A stretch of DNA of 64,000 bases, from assembly GCA_947095585.1 (NCBI GenBank), contig OX352762.1:8163969-8227968 (forward strand). Reading direction: 5' to 3'. The translations under genes were made by a program, and so were the position numbers. A model generated the notes under the pieces. That model worked only from the letters and a program-made list of their open reading frames with translations. It did no database searches and was not told where the DNA came from. Position 1 is the stretch's first letter, and every line of letters starts with the position of its first letter. Source of the stretch: Nephrocerus scutellatus (Eukaryota > Arthropoda > Insecta > Diptera > Pipunculidae). Shown in pieces: positions 1 to 10,982 of the stretch.

Positions 1-2345
1 ACAGCCACCAAGCCAGCGACAGAAACAATTTAGAACACAAGTATTAGTACGTATTGAAAATAAATAGCGGAGATCATGAGGGAGACAAGTTAGCGTATTT
101 GCCGGAACATAATGCACTGTAGAAGTAGTGTGGTACGAGCTGCCAAATGGTGTGGCACTACACTCACAAAATTCGCCCACTATGGTGTAGCGCGCTTATG
201 TCAAATGAAACCACTTCATTGAAATTGTGTTTATGCTTATATTTAGAACTATTTTATGTTAAGTTAATATTATACATTTGATTTGAAAAATGTATAACCA
301 GGATGAAATAGCGTTTCTTGTGGTGGGGGCGACCTTTGTACGGAAGCTTAACGGCTTTTATGAAACCACTTCACGTTCATGAAAGAGCACGACCTAGGCT
401 GTTTTACAAAATAGTACAAAATAGCCGGTGACTTTGACGCCATTAATAAGTCACCGCGCCAGCAAACTTATTGAAATAAATAAGTCTCCATAATCCAATA
501 AGTAAGTCTCAACAAATAAGTATTGGATTGGAAATCAGCTTCAGACTTATTTTTCAAAGCAACGGAGCTAGATGGTCAGCTGAGAGCGGTATTCAAGCAC
601 GTCTCTTAGCTGATGATGAGTTGTCGTCGCGTCGTAGTGTGTGTCCAATCCACTGCCTCTTTCTCCTTCGCACAAAAACGTCTATAGGTTCTTAGCCCAT
701 TCTCCGATGAAGCTTGTCATTGGATATACGATTGGGCCAATAGATGATACGTAGGCATTTGTTTACGAAAGATTGCAGCTTGCGCGTTGTAGTGGTATCC
801 ACCTTCCAAGTGCTGCACCCATGAAACAGTACTGATTCGACGTTGGAGCGTTGGAACAGTCGAAGCTTAGTTCTTAAGCCGAAAACATTTCTTCTTCAGA
901 CTTTCGATAGCATTCCGAACGCAGCCCTTCCTTTCCCGATTTTTATGCACGCATCCAGTTCGGCGCCACCGCGTTCAGCCGAGACCACACTTCCTAAGGT
1001 CTTGAAAGTTGTCAACTTTTTCGACTATCTGTCCAGCAATGTTGAATTGAGGGCGGGTGTTAGAAGTGTTCAGGACTTTTGCTCATATGAAGGTCCATTA
1101 TCCGATGTGAGAGCGGGCAAACATCGTCAGCGTAGTCCAGGTGTTTAAGTTAAGTTGTCATAGTCCATCGAATTCCATTGTTCCCTACCGTCAATGCTGC
1201 AAGGGTACATCGCTGATGACCACCAGAAATAACAGCGGTGATAGTATGCATCCCTGACGTACTCCATTTTGGACTTCAAATTCCTCGGACACCTTACCGT
1301 TGTGCAGAAATTCAGCCGATGTGTTTGGCGCAGCTTGGAATATTTTGGCAGGGATGCCGTGTGTATTAGACCCCCTGCTTTTTTTTTTCTTTAGAAACTT
1401 GCTGCAGTTATTTCGGTTTTACTGGGAGGTCCAGTGCAAATTCGGGAAGATTCATTAGCGTTCGAGATCATATCACCATCGTCTAAGTGGTTAAGAACTG
1501 TAGCAAAATGTTCTGCACCTCATGCGACATCCGAAGGTCACCATCAACTCTTCACTGGATGTTGTTTGGAGCTCCGACCACCATGGAGCTCCTTGGTGGT
1601 GTTATAGACAGTCCTAAGGTCACTCTTCTTGCTGCTTCTTCGGCCATTGAGGCAAGTGTATACTGTCGTTTGTCCCGTCTTACACTACGTTGACGCGATA
1701 TTGGGCTTCTAGCTCGGTACCTTCTACTGCTGATGGCGCTGCAATTGGAGCCTTGATTGCATTACCATCATCGATCCATCTCATTTTTCTGCCGACAACC
1801 ATGTGCGGTTAATCTGCCATTTACCGACGTAGGTGCGTGCCCGAGTTCCAAAAACCCTTTTCACATCATTCCAGTCGCCCACGTTCTCTTGCGGTATGCT
1901 GTTGATTACTTCCGCTTCTAAGGCAAGATGGTCCCTGTATTGTTAACGCACTTCGGGTTCCCTAAACCTATCAGGTATTGTTGAGCAAGTTTGAGCAGTT
2001 AATGTTGACGGATGCAGTGCGAAGGCGTATGAAAGCTAACATAAGATGGTGATCTTGCTCCTGTCCGATATCGGCTCCACCTTATGAATGAATTATTGAA
2101 TTGGATTGCGAAAGACAAGTTATAGGAGTCTGTAGTAAGTTGTAGCAGATACAAAATTTAAAACTTGACCAACTCTTACTACAGCTATAGCTACGCGCTA
2201 CGTCTACACCATTTTGTTCCGGCACTAAATTCTAAATGTATGGCAGCGGCAAAATTTTACAGATCAATACAACCACAAAATAATGTCAAATAGCTATAAA
2301 TGCCAAATTTGTCTCTGTCGCCAACTCGGTGGTTTTGTTTCCGAA
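1..2345. mobile_element. Possible large inverted-repeat element containing an RTE insertion
   Basis: The first ~135 bases and the reverse complement of about 2205-2345 share ordered matches. One block is CCACC-AG-GCGACAGA-ACAA near each outer end. The other is GCCGGAACA-AATG about 90-120 bases further in. This is what a transposon or foldback element with long, diverged terminal inverted repeats would give, with the RTE fragment at 622-2085 inserted between the arms. No transposase was recognised inside, and the left end may continue outside the window. The GCGACAG core also occurs near 12655, so it may be a dispersed repeat. Confidence 0.33.
622..2085 (-). mobile_element. RTE-like non-LTR retrotransposon fragment, family A copy 1 (pseudogene)
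   Basis: Reading the minus strand from about 2085 downwards gives the end of an apurinic-like endonuclease domain (a QDHHLM remnant where family members have SDHHL). Reverse transcriptase follows, with QGCILSPLLF (about 1200-1255) and a catalytic LDYADDV (about 1120-1140). The C-terminal thumb follows, and it aligns with the better preserved copy at 24745-25432. The frame is broken repeatedly, and a T-run near 1380-1390 marks a rearranged stretch, so this is a dead copy. The catalytic YADD box itself survives. The element is truncated at both ends compared with a full RTE (about 3 kb). Confidence 0.8.
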
Positions 2346-2984
2346 AGCGTTTTTGTGGACGTATTCGTATCCGTCTCTGTCGCTGTCTCCGTGATTGTGT
2401 TTTTAAACCATGCTATGATTGTCGGGTTATTATACATAGTTATAAGTGAAATTTGTTAATGTCGGTGTCACTTGATCGAATACGGTTTGACGATTGCGAT
2501 GAGTGCGAGGAACACGAGCAATCGAAACTCAAAGTGCCTGAAACAGGCGCCAACTGATTAAATATTTCCTACAAAAGTTTAAGCTTTTGTTCGGGATAAA
2601 CAGTGATACACTCCGCGTCACTTGAATAGAAACGCGCATTTCTCTCACTTTTAAAGCTTAAAGCGCTTAACAAAACTTATGAAGTAGCTTGTTCTCGTTT
2701 TTTTAAAGATCGGATAAAAATGTACAAACATAAATACAGGAAATACAGTTAGGTTATTTCTTTATGTCTTTCGTATTCCGAGTACCACGTTTCCATGACG
2801 GGAGTTTGAGTAGATTTACGGTTTCGTCAAGTTAAAAACATGGCGGTGCTTACTCGTAGCGTTTCCATGTAGTTTTTATCAACATCAGAATGAAATGTCA
2901 GAAAAATCCTAAAGACTTGTGTGGATTTCACTTAACTGATGTCAACGACTCATGCGAATCATATGCTGTGACCATAATGTGATT
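2346..2984. other. No recognisable gene or element
   Basis: AT-rich DNA with short phrases such as 'gtctctgtcgctgtctccgtg' fragments near 2370 and short A/T runs. No conserved reading frame, tRNA-like box or terminal repeat was seen. Confidence 0.5.
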
Positions 2985-3425
2985 TTGGTCGGTTTCGTCA
3001 AATGTACGTTCGCGTATGACGCGTGTGATGGGTTGAACTTTTTTTTTTTTCGATTTCTTTGAGGTCCTTTTTAACCAACTTTCACACGACATCGAGAACT
3101 GAAATTTTGTAAGTGTCTAAGTGCAAAATAGCATTTTTTATAACACGCGTGTGGTGCGTGTTATGGGTTGAACTTTAATTTTTTCGAAATCTTAGAGCTA
3201 AAATTTTGTGAGCGTCAGTTCAAAATAGCATTTTTTATATTCCGCGTATGACGAGTGTCGCGTGTGGTCCGTCTGATGGTTTGAAAACACGCCATTTTCT
3301 CGTTTTTGAGGTATTTTTTCAACTACCTTTCACACGACCTAGAGGGCTAAACTTTTCTGAGCGGCTCAAGTCAGGGGCCAATTTTGATATCCGTTTGACG
3401 CATGCCGCGTGTGGCGCGTGGAAAA
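2985..3425. repeat. Satellite-like tandem repeat, family S1 copy 1 (units ~113-135 bp)
   Basis: About 3.5 diverged copies of a unit built from GCGTGTGATGGGTTGAA, a T-run, TTTGAGGT, TTTCACACGAC, GAAATTTTGT and AAAATAGCATTTTTTATA. Unit starts (GGGTTGAA or its variant) fall at about 3030, 3165 and 3277. The same unit recurs in the same orientation at 51365-51955. Short open frames crossing the array are a by-product of the periodicity and do not look like genes. Confidence 0.85.
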
Positions 3426-3834
3426 AAGAAAAAACAAAAACAGATATTTTGGCGGTTATTACCAATAACTGGCGTGTTTCGATGGATACATAAAAATTTG
3501 TTTTTATATTCACTCATTTTTAGGAAAAGCTCACGAAAAAGCAGCTACAAAAACGCTATAAGAATAAGCCGTGAGAATAATGCACGTTTCTATTCAAGTA
3601 ACACGAAGCGTAGCTAGCGGAAAGGAAGTCGATGTGACTATTTTTGTACATTTTTAAAATGTCTCAAAGAGAATCTTCTTTTAACTCCTTAAATTCCAAC
3701 AACACATACATATTTCCTGATCTCTTGGAAAAGATTGAATTCTTGGTTTATTTCCATTTTTTTATGTGGGGGTCGTTCTTAGATACCACAACAGCACAAC
3801 AATCCATTTTTAAGGTCGAATTTATATCGGTTAG

Positions 3835-3876
<42 letters not shown>

Positions 3877-4858
3877 AAAAAAAAAACCGAAAACACAATC
3901 CACTTCTTCAGATGCACAGTTTAATCTGTAATGTGACTGTCAGAAGCAAAAAAAAATGGCGAACTGAGTGTGTTTCGTGACATACCTTATTATTCTGTTT
4001 ACCCTGTTCTGTTCAGTTTTGTTCTGTTTTTGTTTAAAAAGAAATCCCAAATATAAGTTTCGAACGTCTCGCATTATTTAAAAAACTTTTAACTCCAACG
4101 CCACATTGTGTGAGAAAAGAGAAGCCATCAAAGAACTTTTTTTTTTTTAATCGATTTTAAGAAACGAGCACTTCTTTACAAATGCTATTTTATAATTTCC
4201 ATGTTTCCCACTTAACTTTTTAATTTTTCTCTTCACAGTAGCTTATGTCTATTTTTTTTAATTACACTATTACATAAATAAATTTCAGCACATATTTTGT
4301 TTTAATTAATTACATAACTAAGTTCAATCAGATTTATAGATATTTATTAATTTTTCCTGTAGTACACACATCTTCTGGAAAGAGTTCCTCCTCCATCACG
4401 CTTGTTGAGTGCACAAAGATTCCATTACCAATTTGATATTTCTTTTTCTGACGTAGACCAAGAATACAATACAAGAAGATACAAAATTTTGAAATTTATT
4501 CATACATACATCAAAAAGCATATCTCATCTTTATATATAACTATATATATATATATCCTCGTATATATGTACGTTTAGCTACCGTATGCTGGACATGATG
4601 TAAGAATTTTGCCACTGTATTTTGCCTTCGGCATTGATGCTTCGCTAGCGATACGCTATGCTAAAGTCGTTATGACTGGAGGATGTGGAAAAAATGGATC
4701 ATCTGTTGCTGTAAGAAGGGGGGGGGGCAATTTAGAGTTCAAAAATTGTGTGATGCTGTGTTGTGTGCACCAAAAAATGATTAGAAGAATTGTAAACGCA
4801 CACACAAACATACACACATGTTATAAACATACATATGTACACATACATAGCAGCTAAA
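3426..4858. other. Non-coding AT-rich stretch with simple repeats
   Basis: No gene seen. It contains a (TA)n run at 3836-3873, TTCTGTT-type pyrimidine repeats near 4000-4040, a second (TA)n run around 4538-4555, and a CA/CATA-rich tract at about 4798-4850 just left of a miniature transposon. Confidence 0.6.
3836..3873. repeat. (TA)n microsatellite
   Basis: About 19 uninterrupted TA units followed by an A-run. Other shorter TA runs occur at 9782-9800 and 10603-10635. Confidence 0.95.
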
Positions 4859-4860
4859 TA

Positions 4861-4991
4861 AAGGGTGTGTTTTTTTTAGCTCATAATGCCACACATATGA
4901 TCATAGATGTACAATAAACGTACAGATGGAATGTTTTACGGTAACCGAAACTTATCATAACTTCTATTGAAGCAAAAAAAAACACACCCAT
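4861..4991. mobile_element. 131-bp Tc1/mariner-type MITE flanked by TA
   Basis: The ends are inverted repeats of 23 bases including the flanking TA. The left end reads TAAAGGGTGTGTTTTTT and the right end, reverse-complemented, reads TAATGGGTGTGTTTTTT; about 21 of 23 positions match. A TA dinucleotide lies on both sides (4859-4860 and 4992-4993), as expected for Tc1/mariner target duplication. The interior (about 85 bases) has no coding capacity. Confidence 0.8.
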
Positions 4992-4993
4992 TA

Positions 4994-6149
4994 TTTAGAA
5001 GGGAAATACTTCATTGAAAAAAGAGGTGTGATCAATAACTAAATTCGATTTGTCTCCTCATTAATTAAATTATTTTCATCAAAATTTCCATTTCAAAATA
5101 TGAACGATTATTTCACACTTTCTGATCATAAGGCCGCCATTACACTTTCATATTTATGTGTCATGTCAAAGATTTAAATATTTGATAAAATCAAAACAAA
5201 AATGAAACGTTCCTTTATACAATATTTTTGAGTTTAAAAATTATTAGTTAAAAATCATAAATAAAAATAAAACAGTTTAATGGCGGCCTAAAAAAAGTAT
5301 TTTTCGTGCAGGAAATTGTTGTAAAATAAATAAAATAAATTCAAAACTGTCATACACATGTGTCACAAAAAAACCGATATTGTGCGTTGCAATAATTTTG
5401 TGTTGCTTGCCGTTGTCAAAATGATGATGTCAAAATCGCAGCAACTAATTTTAGAGCCTATTTTGGAAGTGCACCTAGCATTAGAAAAATCAAATGTTTT
5501 AAGTAGACTTAGACTTAGTAATTGTATTGAGAATAGCACAAATTATTTCATGTAATTTCCCCTCTCCTCCTCATATTCGCATCTTCATTATTCATTCATC
5601 TTCGCTTGTAGATCTTCCCTACAATGTCCATTGTCTGCGCCTACATAGAGTTCTGCTTTTGTGTATTGGGAATGAGCCAAGCGTGTTGTTGCTTGCTGGC
5701 TTTGCTAACAATTATAATTGTAGTTTGTAATTAATTATTAGAATATAGTTGGTGTTAGCTATTAGGTATGTTAGCTGTTTACTTTATCTTTTGTTCAAAG
5801 AATTTTAATCATTTCTTTTGCACTCATCGCCGTCATCGCCATTATCGCATGTTTTTTTTTAACTTCGATATCCATCAAAATCATTGTATTGTTGTTTTTT
5901 CGCCAAAAAAGCCAAAAGAAGTATTTTTTTATTGAAGCAAGGTACATGCATACATAGAATACAAATTACAAAAGCAAAAAAAAAATGGTTTCTTCTTGGA
6001 AAAATTATTAAAATGCTTTTTAAAAATGAAATACACAGCACTCACGATTAAAGCGTAACACCCTGTTAGTGCCCGAGTTACATCTTTAATATTCGTTTAT
6101 ATTCGAAAAGCGTTTTCGAAGTTACTAGCTATCGAACTTGACCGTCATT
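4994..6149. other. No recognisable gene or element
   Basis: AT-rich sequence with homopolymer runs. Open frames here are short and lack family motifs. A phrase CTATCGAACTTGAC at 6128-6141 recurs at 11291 and 56706 and belongs to a dispersed repeat. Confidence 0.5.
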
Positions 6150-7263
6150 GGTTTACTTTTGAGCCGTGCGAGAAAAAATGAGCATGACGGCTGTTAAATA
6201 GAAATTGTGGTTAGTCAGAAAAGACACAAGATAATGGCTGTCTTTTTTTGCGATGTCGGAGTAATCGGATAGATAATTTAACTGCCAGGATTCTTAAGGG
6301 GTCAGCCCATAGAACCCGTTGCGTCTGTTTTGGCGATGTATGCAACTGACAGATCGACGAAATGTATGCATTCTAATGGGAAGTGTCCCATAGAAAAAGC
6401 ATGTGACGGAAGCGACGCAAAAAGTTGACCGACTTTCAATTTTTCTCTCCGGCAAATGCTTTGACAGTTCTCTCTCAAGTTCGAAGCTTGAAGTTTATTT
6501 TGGCATTTGTTGTTGTTTGTGCGTGGCTACACGATCATGGGAATGAAAGTCCAGTGAGACGGGTAGATTTTTAGTGAGTTGGAAAGAGTTCGAAAAAGCT
6601 TGATTTCACCGAGAATCAACCGAAAGGCAACTACAAAAAATTACTTTCGGCGCAAGCATGAACGTTCTATACGGCAAAACAACAGCAAATTGACGAACAT
6701 ACACACAAACACACACAAATGCTTCGTTATGTGTAGCGACAACGTTCATTGGAATGACTCATTCCCACGCCTGTGTAGCCACGCTCTTTGTCTGTACGAC
6801 GAAAACGTATTCATTGGGTCACCTCTTTGTGATACATACCGCAACGTCAACGAATACGTCGACGCTACTGACGCAATGGACTGGTCCCTTCAGCTGTGTT
6901 TTTTTTTTCATTCTCCGCGAAATCTTTTTACTCTGAATAATAAAAAACAGAACAAATTTTGACAGCAGTAGTTGTTTGCTTCTTTAAACATGGGTGGGAC
7001 ATGTCGACTACTATGGAGCATTTAGGTGAAAAATAAAACTTTTCTCTGTGTTCATCCCTTCCTCCAACTATTCGCCCCACCACGTGTTGTCCCACAGGAT
7101 CCACGGTAGACCGACATAAAAAAACACTGTAAATATTTTACCTGTAGATATAAAATACTATAAAATTTTCGTAGTGTAAATCTCTTCTGGCTAATAACAA
7201 TTTCAATTTAACTACATATAGTCGTCCTCCTCATTTTTTTTTCGCACGGCTCAAATGTAAATC
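6150..7263. mobile_element. 1.1-kb TIR element of unknown class, family T1
   Basis: The left end (6152-6182) and the reverse complement of the right end (7230-7261) share a ~31-base inverted repeat with core TTTGAGCCGTGCGA followed by an A-run and ATGAG. A much shorter relative with the same ends is at 8918-9128, which supports a transposon family rather than chance. The interior has an open frame of 127 codons at 6579-6962 (beginning with TTG), with no motif I recognise and several overlapping frames. I saw no transposase signature and no convincing target duplication. Confidence 0.6.
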
Positions 7264-7303
7264 AAGCATTACTGGCTTACTGTTGATTGGACAGATAAAT
7301 GTT

Positions 7304-7613
7304 GGCAAATATTTTTGATGTTGACTGTCAATCAGCGGCCATGTTTGCTTCTGATCGATAAGATGTAAATGCAATTCGTCAATCAGTGGGTATTTGAACT
7401 AGCTTAAAGAAATAGAAAACAATGGACGTTGTCCATCTTTCATGTTCGAAAACCGGCTGGCAAATATTTTTGATTTTGACTGTCAGTCAACCGGGCTATG
7501 TTTGTTTCTGATTGATAATCTATAGAAGCATTTCGTCAGTCAGTGGTTAACTGGAACCAGCCAAAGGGAATAGAAAACCGTGGACATTCTCCATATTTTA
7601 TGTTCGAAAATTA
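7304..7613. repeat. 155-bp direct tandem duplication (repeat family R)
   Basis: Two adjacent diverged copies start with GGCAAATATTTTTGAT at 7304 and 7459. Each continues with TTGACTGTCA-TCA, TTTCTGAT-GATAA, CGTCA-TCAGTGG and ATAGAAAAC--TGGAC and ends in ATGTTCGAAAA. A third related piece (TTGACTGTCAGTCAGCGGGC, then TTGATCGATGA) is at about 11470-11540, so the unit is dispersed as well as tandem. Confidence 0.75.
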
Positions 7614-8404
7614 TAGTTAGTCTCTGTTGGTTTGACAGTCAAACTATCCTGGTAATTTGCACGCAAGGAGCAACATAAAAAAACAGTTAACTTATAGTTA
7701 AGTTCGACAGTCTTCAGCCACTTAATGTTCTAACATTAATTATATTGGACACATTCGGAAAAAGAATGGAATACCGGTCAGAGCACTGGAAATATAATTT
7801 ATTAAAGAAATAACCTGGTACACTTCTTGTTAAAGGGCAAGTTTCATCTAACTTTTAAAATAACAATATGAGATTAGTTTAAACGCACTTGCAAGTTCCA
7901 TTATGTTCGAAGAGTCACACTTATATTTCGAACATAAGAAAATTCATATAAAGTTCATTTCGAAACGGACACTGCACAAATGACACTCATGAAGTTTGAC
8001 AGTTTATTTTACCAATATCAGTGTCGGTGGTGCATTCGTTAGAACTCTCAGAGAACAGTTTTTGGCACTGGTTAACATTATTTGCTCATCGCTGGACACC
8101 AAACCAGCGTTCTATATGTAGGTAAGGATTGGACAGCTGTGTATAACCATAGAGCATCTTTGGGTAAAAGGCATTTTTTACGAATAGCGTGCGAAGCATG
8201 CTATCTAAGCCCTGAATGACCGCTGCCATATTTATCGTTGGAGGTAATTCTTAGTCTTTGATCAATGAGTGTGGGCATTTAGTGACGAATAGTCCCTTTT
8301 CAGTTTGGCCTTAGCTGAGTCCTAGCCCGAAACTTTTTGCCCACTTTTCCCAGGGCCCTTTACATGACCTCATCAATCATGTCTCGCTGTCATTATACAA
8401 ACAT
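7614..8404. other. No recognisable gene or element
   Basis: No conserved coding motif found on either strand. The 8050-8350 part is less AT-rich than its surroundings and may be part of the decayed retroelement that continues at 8405, but I could not align it. Confidence 0.4.
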
Positions 8405-8525
8405 CATCTATTAATCTGCATACGAAACTACCTTCGTCCTGTCTCGCTCGGGTATTTTCATGATCTTGTTTGTCAATCTTCAAATTCTTCAGCCACAACA
8501 AAGACTTGTACTTCATTTTTTGTTA
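8405..8525 (-). mobile_element. Short R1/LOA-type retrotransposon fragment
   Basis: The stretch reading CTGCATACGAAACTACCTTCG then GATCTTGTTTGTC matches, base by base over several blocks, the minus-strand YADD region of the longer element at 21824-23520 (near 21840-21900). It is a ~120-base relic with no coding potential. Confidence 0.5.
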
Positions 8526-8744
8526 TACATCAATAGCTTTGATGTTATGGTATGAGTTCTGTGTTTCAAAATACAGTACACTTTATTAGCTTCAAATAAC
8601 CTTTCCATGCCATAGCCTAATTGTGAAGTAAAAGAAAGAGAATTGATACAAGATCTTACTCGTCCACCCTTATTTCCAAGACCATGGAAACGTTGATTAA
8701 TCGTCAGATTATGATAAAACTTTAACACGAACATTTAAATGACC

Positions 8745-8912
8745 GGTCTCAGATAGTGGAGTCCTTCAAGGCTCTGTTTTGTCTCCGACATTGTTTTATT
8801 TTCATCATTTCGCTACAGCACTCCAATATTTATGTTCCATAGCTCTGCTTCGTACTTTTAAGAAATGGAACTAGAACATCAGCGTATGTTAAGCTCGTTA
8901 ATGGAGAATTTA
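8745..8912 (+). mobile_element. Jockey/CR1-like family C fragment
   Basis: The plus strand encodes a decayed GVLQGSVLSPTLF, equivalent to the GVPQGSVLSPTLF box of the same family at 18480, 38290, 42150 and 54420. It then jumps to GGAACTAGAACATCAGCGTATG, which corresponds to the ELEQQRM segment just after the FADD box. The FADD box itself has been lost by a small internal deletion. Confidence 0.75.
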
Positions 8913-8917
8913 GACTA

Positions 8918-9128
8918 TAGCCGTGCGAGAAAAAATTAGCGGGCCGATTATAGTTAAATTGAAGTTGTAGTTAGCCAGGCGAGTTTGACATTACGCCAAT
9001 GTTATATGTAGTTATTTTATAGTAACATGGGAAATTGAAAAATATACTCTTCTCTCGTCTGGCCAAATACACTTTCAGTTTAACAGCCGTCTTGTTCCTT
9101 TTTTTCTCCCACGCAACAATGTAAATCA
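8918..9128. mobile_element. 211-bp MITE related to the 6150-7263 element
   Basis: The left end has AGCCGTGCGAGAAAAAATTAG. The right end, reverse-complemented, has TTGCGTGGGAGAAAAAAAGG followed by GACGGCTGTTAAA. The subterminal GACGGCTGTTAAA and GTTAG-CAG blocks also occur next to the left TIR of the larger element. It abuts the Jockey-like fragment ending at about 8912. Confidence 0.6.
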
Positions 9129-9556
9129 AGCGTAACAAACGAGTGACGAGTATTCAATACAGAGAAGCTTAACGCTTCTAAAGCCTGTGCAGTTCAACAC
9201 TTCAAATTTTCATTACTTTATCCTCAAACCCATTTTCGTATATGATCTTTTCTTTAGCCGAATGTGGAACGCTTCTTGTCGAAAACTGTTTTTTCGCACG
9301 AATAAAATGGACAAGTACTCTCTTCCTCTCATTAACGCATACGTCATTTCTTGTCAAAAAAAAAGCATTTTAATAATTTTTCACAATAAAGAGGAAATTA
9401 CTAAAGGTTGTTGTTGCTTTTTATGTATAACATAAAATGTTTATGCGTTTGCTATCTCTCACTCTATTTATCTATTTTCACTCTCTTCCTCTTCCATTTC
9501 CAATACTAATATATTTCTTTTTTTGTTAATCACGAACATTCAAAAACACCAAAAAG

Positions 9557-10306
9557 GGAACCAGTGTCCTGTCGCCAAGCATACCACTGACATTGGTTGT
9601 CTTGCCAGCGTTCATTATTGCACAAAAATCGCCTCAAAATTTATTCGCCGATCATTCATCATTGTATATAATGGCGTTTGGGATGGTAGCTGCGAAGATT
9701 ACCAACAAACTGGTGGTAAGTTTTGAAATATTCAATTCATTTGACTTCAGCTGTTTTTTAATAATTTCTTCGTTGTTGTTTTATATATATATATATATAT
9801 TACAAATAAAAGATAGCACATATGACAAAATCCGAGATGGATTATTTGGACTGGTCATTGCTGGGACCAGGAATGCTATTCTTAAATCAATACTTTAACT
9901 GTGTGATTCCAGAAATTTGGTTGTTATGGATCACTTTCATTTGGGGTACACAGGATTTGATACGTTATTGTTCGCAGGTGAGTGGACAGAAAGAAATCAA
10001 ACTTACATTGTTATTAGTATTTCCAACTTGAATTCCTCGGGCCACTTTCGATTCCACCAACAGGTTTGCTTAGAAATTTGCGATCATCTGCATATTCACT
10101 TGTTTAAAATTCCATACCCACAAAGAGGAGCACCATCCACCGTCAGTCAGGGAACAAACGCGCCAACGACGAGTTTAAGTATGGGCACAAGTGGCGGTTC
10201 GTCCACAATAAATGTCGCATCTTTATCATCGTTACAGAACGATAAGAATGGTGGCACCCATCATCGAAAGCAGGCGAGACAATCGAGTAAAAAGCAACAA
10301 CACTAG
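9557..10306 (+). CDS. bbc: Choline/ethanolamine phosphotransferase, last three exons
   Basis: The CEPT1 family transfers phosphocholine or phosphoethanolamine from the CDP-alcohol to diacylglycerol in ER/Golgi membranes, the last Kennedy-pathway step. Exons are 9557-9715, 9813-9977 and 10064-10306. Donors are GTAAGT (9716) and GTGAGT (9978), acceptors end in AAAAG and CAACAG, and all junctions are phase 0. The joined frame gives about 188 residues: GTSVLSP, a hydrophobic segment, AFGMVAAKITNKLV, then IAHMTKSEMDYLDW, LGPGMLFLNQYFNC, another membrane segment, DLIRYCSQ and VCLEICDHLHIHLFKIPYP. These are the C-terminal family landmarks. The last ~55 residues are a low-complexity Ser/Thr/Gly/Asn tail ending in basic HHRKQARQSSKKQQH. 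The catalytic DGxxAR motif exons are not visible upstream. The symbol assumes orthology to Drosophila bbc; a paralogue is possible. Introns are only ~97 and 86 bp. Confidence 0.9.
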
Positions 10307-10600
10307 AATTAAAATTACAAATAGTTTTACTATTTAATTATTATTATTACCAAATGCCTAATTAATTATTACTATTACTGTTTAAGTTCTAATAGTTTTT
10401 GCCTTCTTGGAAAGATTTATTTTATTTTTGTTTATATGCGCGCACATACGCCAACCGGTTCCCCTATACGCTGAATATTTTTTTGTCTAAAATGTTGCGT
10501 TTTTCCTTCTTCAAAATGCATATTTTTTATAAATTAATGTTAAACTCGACGCAAATTTATAACTACAGTCCCACACGTCCCACCCAAATAAATATAATAG

Positions 10601-10640
<40 letters not shown>

Positions 10641-10790
10641 GAATTCTTAAAAGAACAAATAATGATACAAATGGCCATTTCACACCAACAACAAAAACAA
10701 TAAAGATGCTATTGAAACCAACAAATAATGATATTAATGTAATTTAATATTTAAACTAAAAGTAAACTCATTAAGCAAACAATAAACAAA
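10307..10790 (+). other. 3' UTR region of the phosphotransferase gene with poly(A) signals
   Basis: AT-rich sequence after the TAG stop. AATAAA hexamers are at 10587-10592 and 10699-10704, and AATAAA also occurs near 10783. A (TA)n microsatellite lies at 10603-10635, between the first two hexamers, so its length could affect which site is used. The actual 3' end cannot be seen from sequence alone. Confidence 0.5.
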
Positions 10791-10982
10791 TTATGTTAAA
10801 ACTCGTTTAATACTTCTGTGTATGAAAATTAAGCGGTAATGTAAATTTAAATTTATAAGGAGGACTCGAATGTCGAATTGTTTTCGTTTTCGCTTTAATG
10901 TGTTGCCCTCTTTATGTTTTTGGGCTGGCTGTGCTCTTTGCCGACAGCGCTTCGATCGAAGAATCAAAATTTTCTCCTCCAT
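10791..10982 (-). CDS. Hypothetical small basic ORF (63 aa), convergent with the phosphotransferase
   Basis: The frame starts MEEKILILRSKRCRQRAQ and contains a strongly basic stretch (LKRKRKQ), followed by an isoleucine/leucine-rich second half. An in-frame TAA lies just upstream of the ATG, so the ATG is the only start unless a splice acceptor intervenes. I do not recognise the protein. Its GC content in the first half is higher than the surrounding DNA, which is weakly in favour of coding. It could equally be a chance frame in the intergenic space. Confidence 0.2.
   Translation of the reverse strand: MEEKILILRSKRCRQRAQPAQKHKEGNTLKRKRKQFDIRVLLINLNLHYRLIFIHRSIKRVLT

Noticed and set aside
843..1148. 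Plus-strand 101-codon frame
   Set aside because: It is the reverse-strand shadow of an RTE reverse transcriptase; the same shadow appears at 25121-25384.
10791..10982. Firm assignment of the convergent 63-aa ORF as a gene
   Set aside because: Only weak compositional support; kept as a low-confidence entry.
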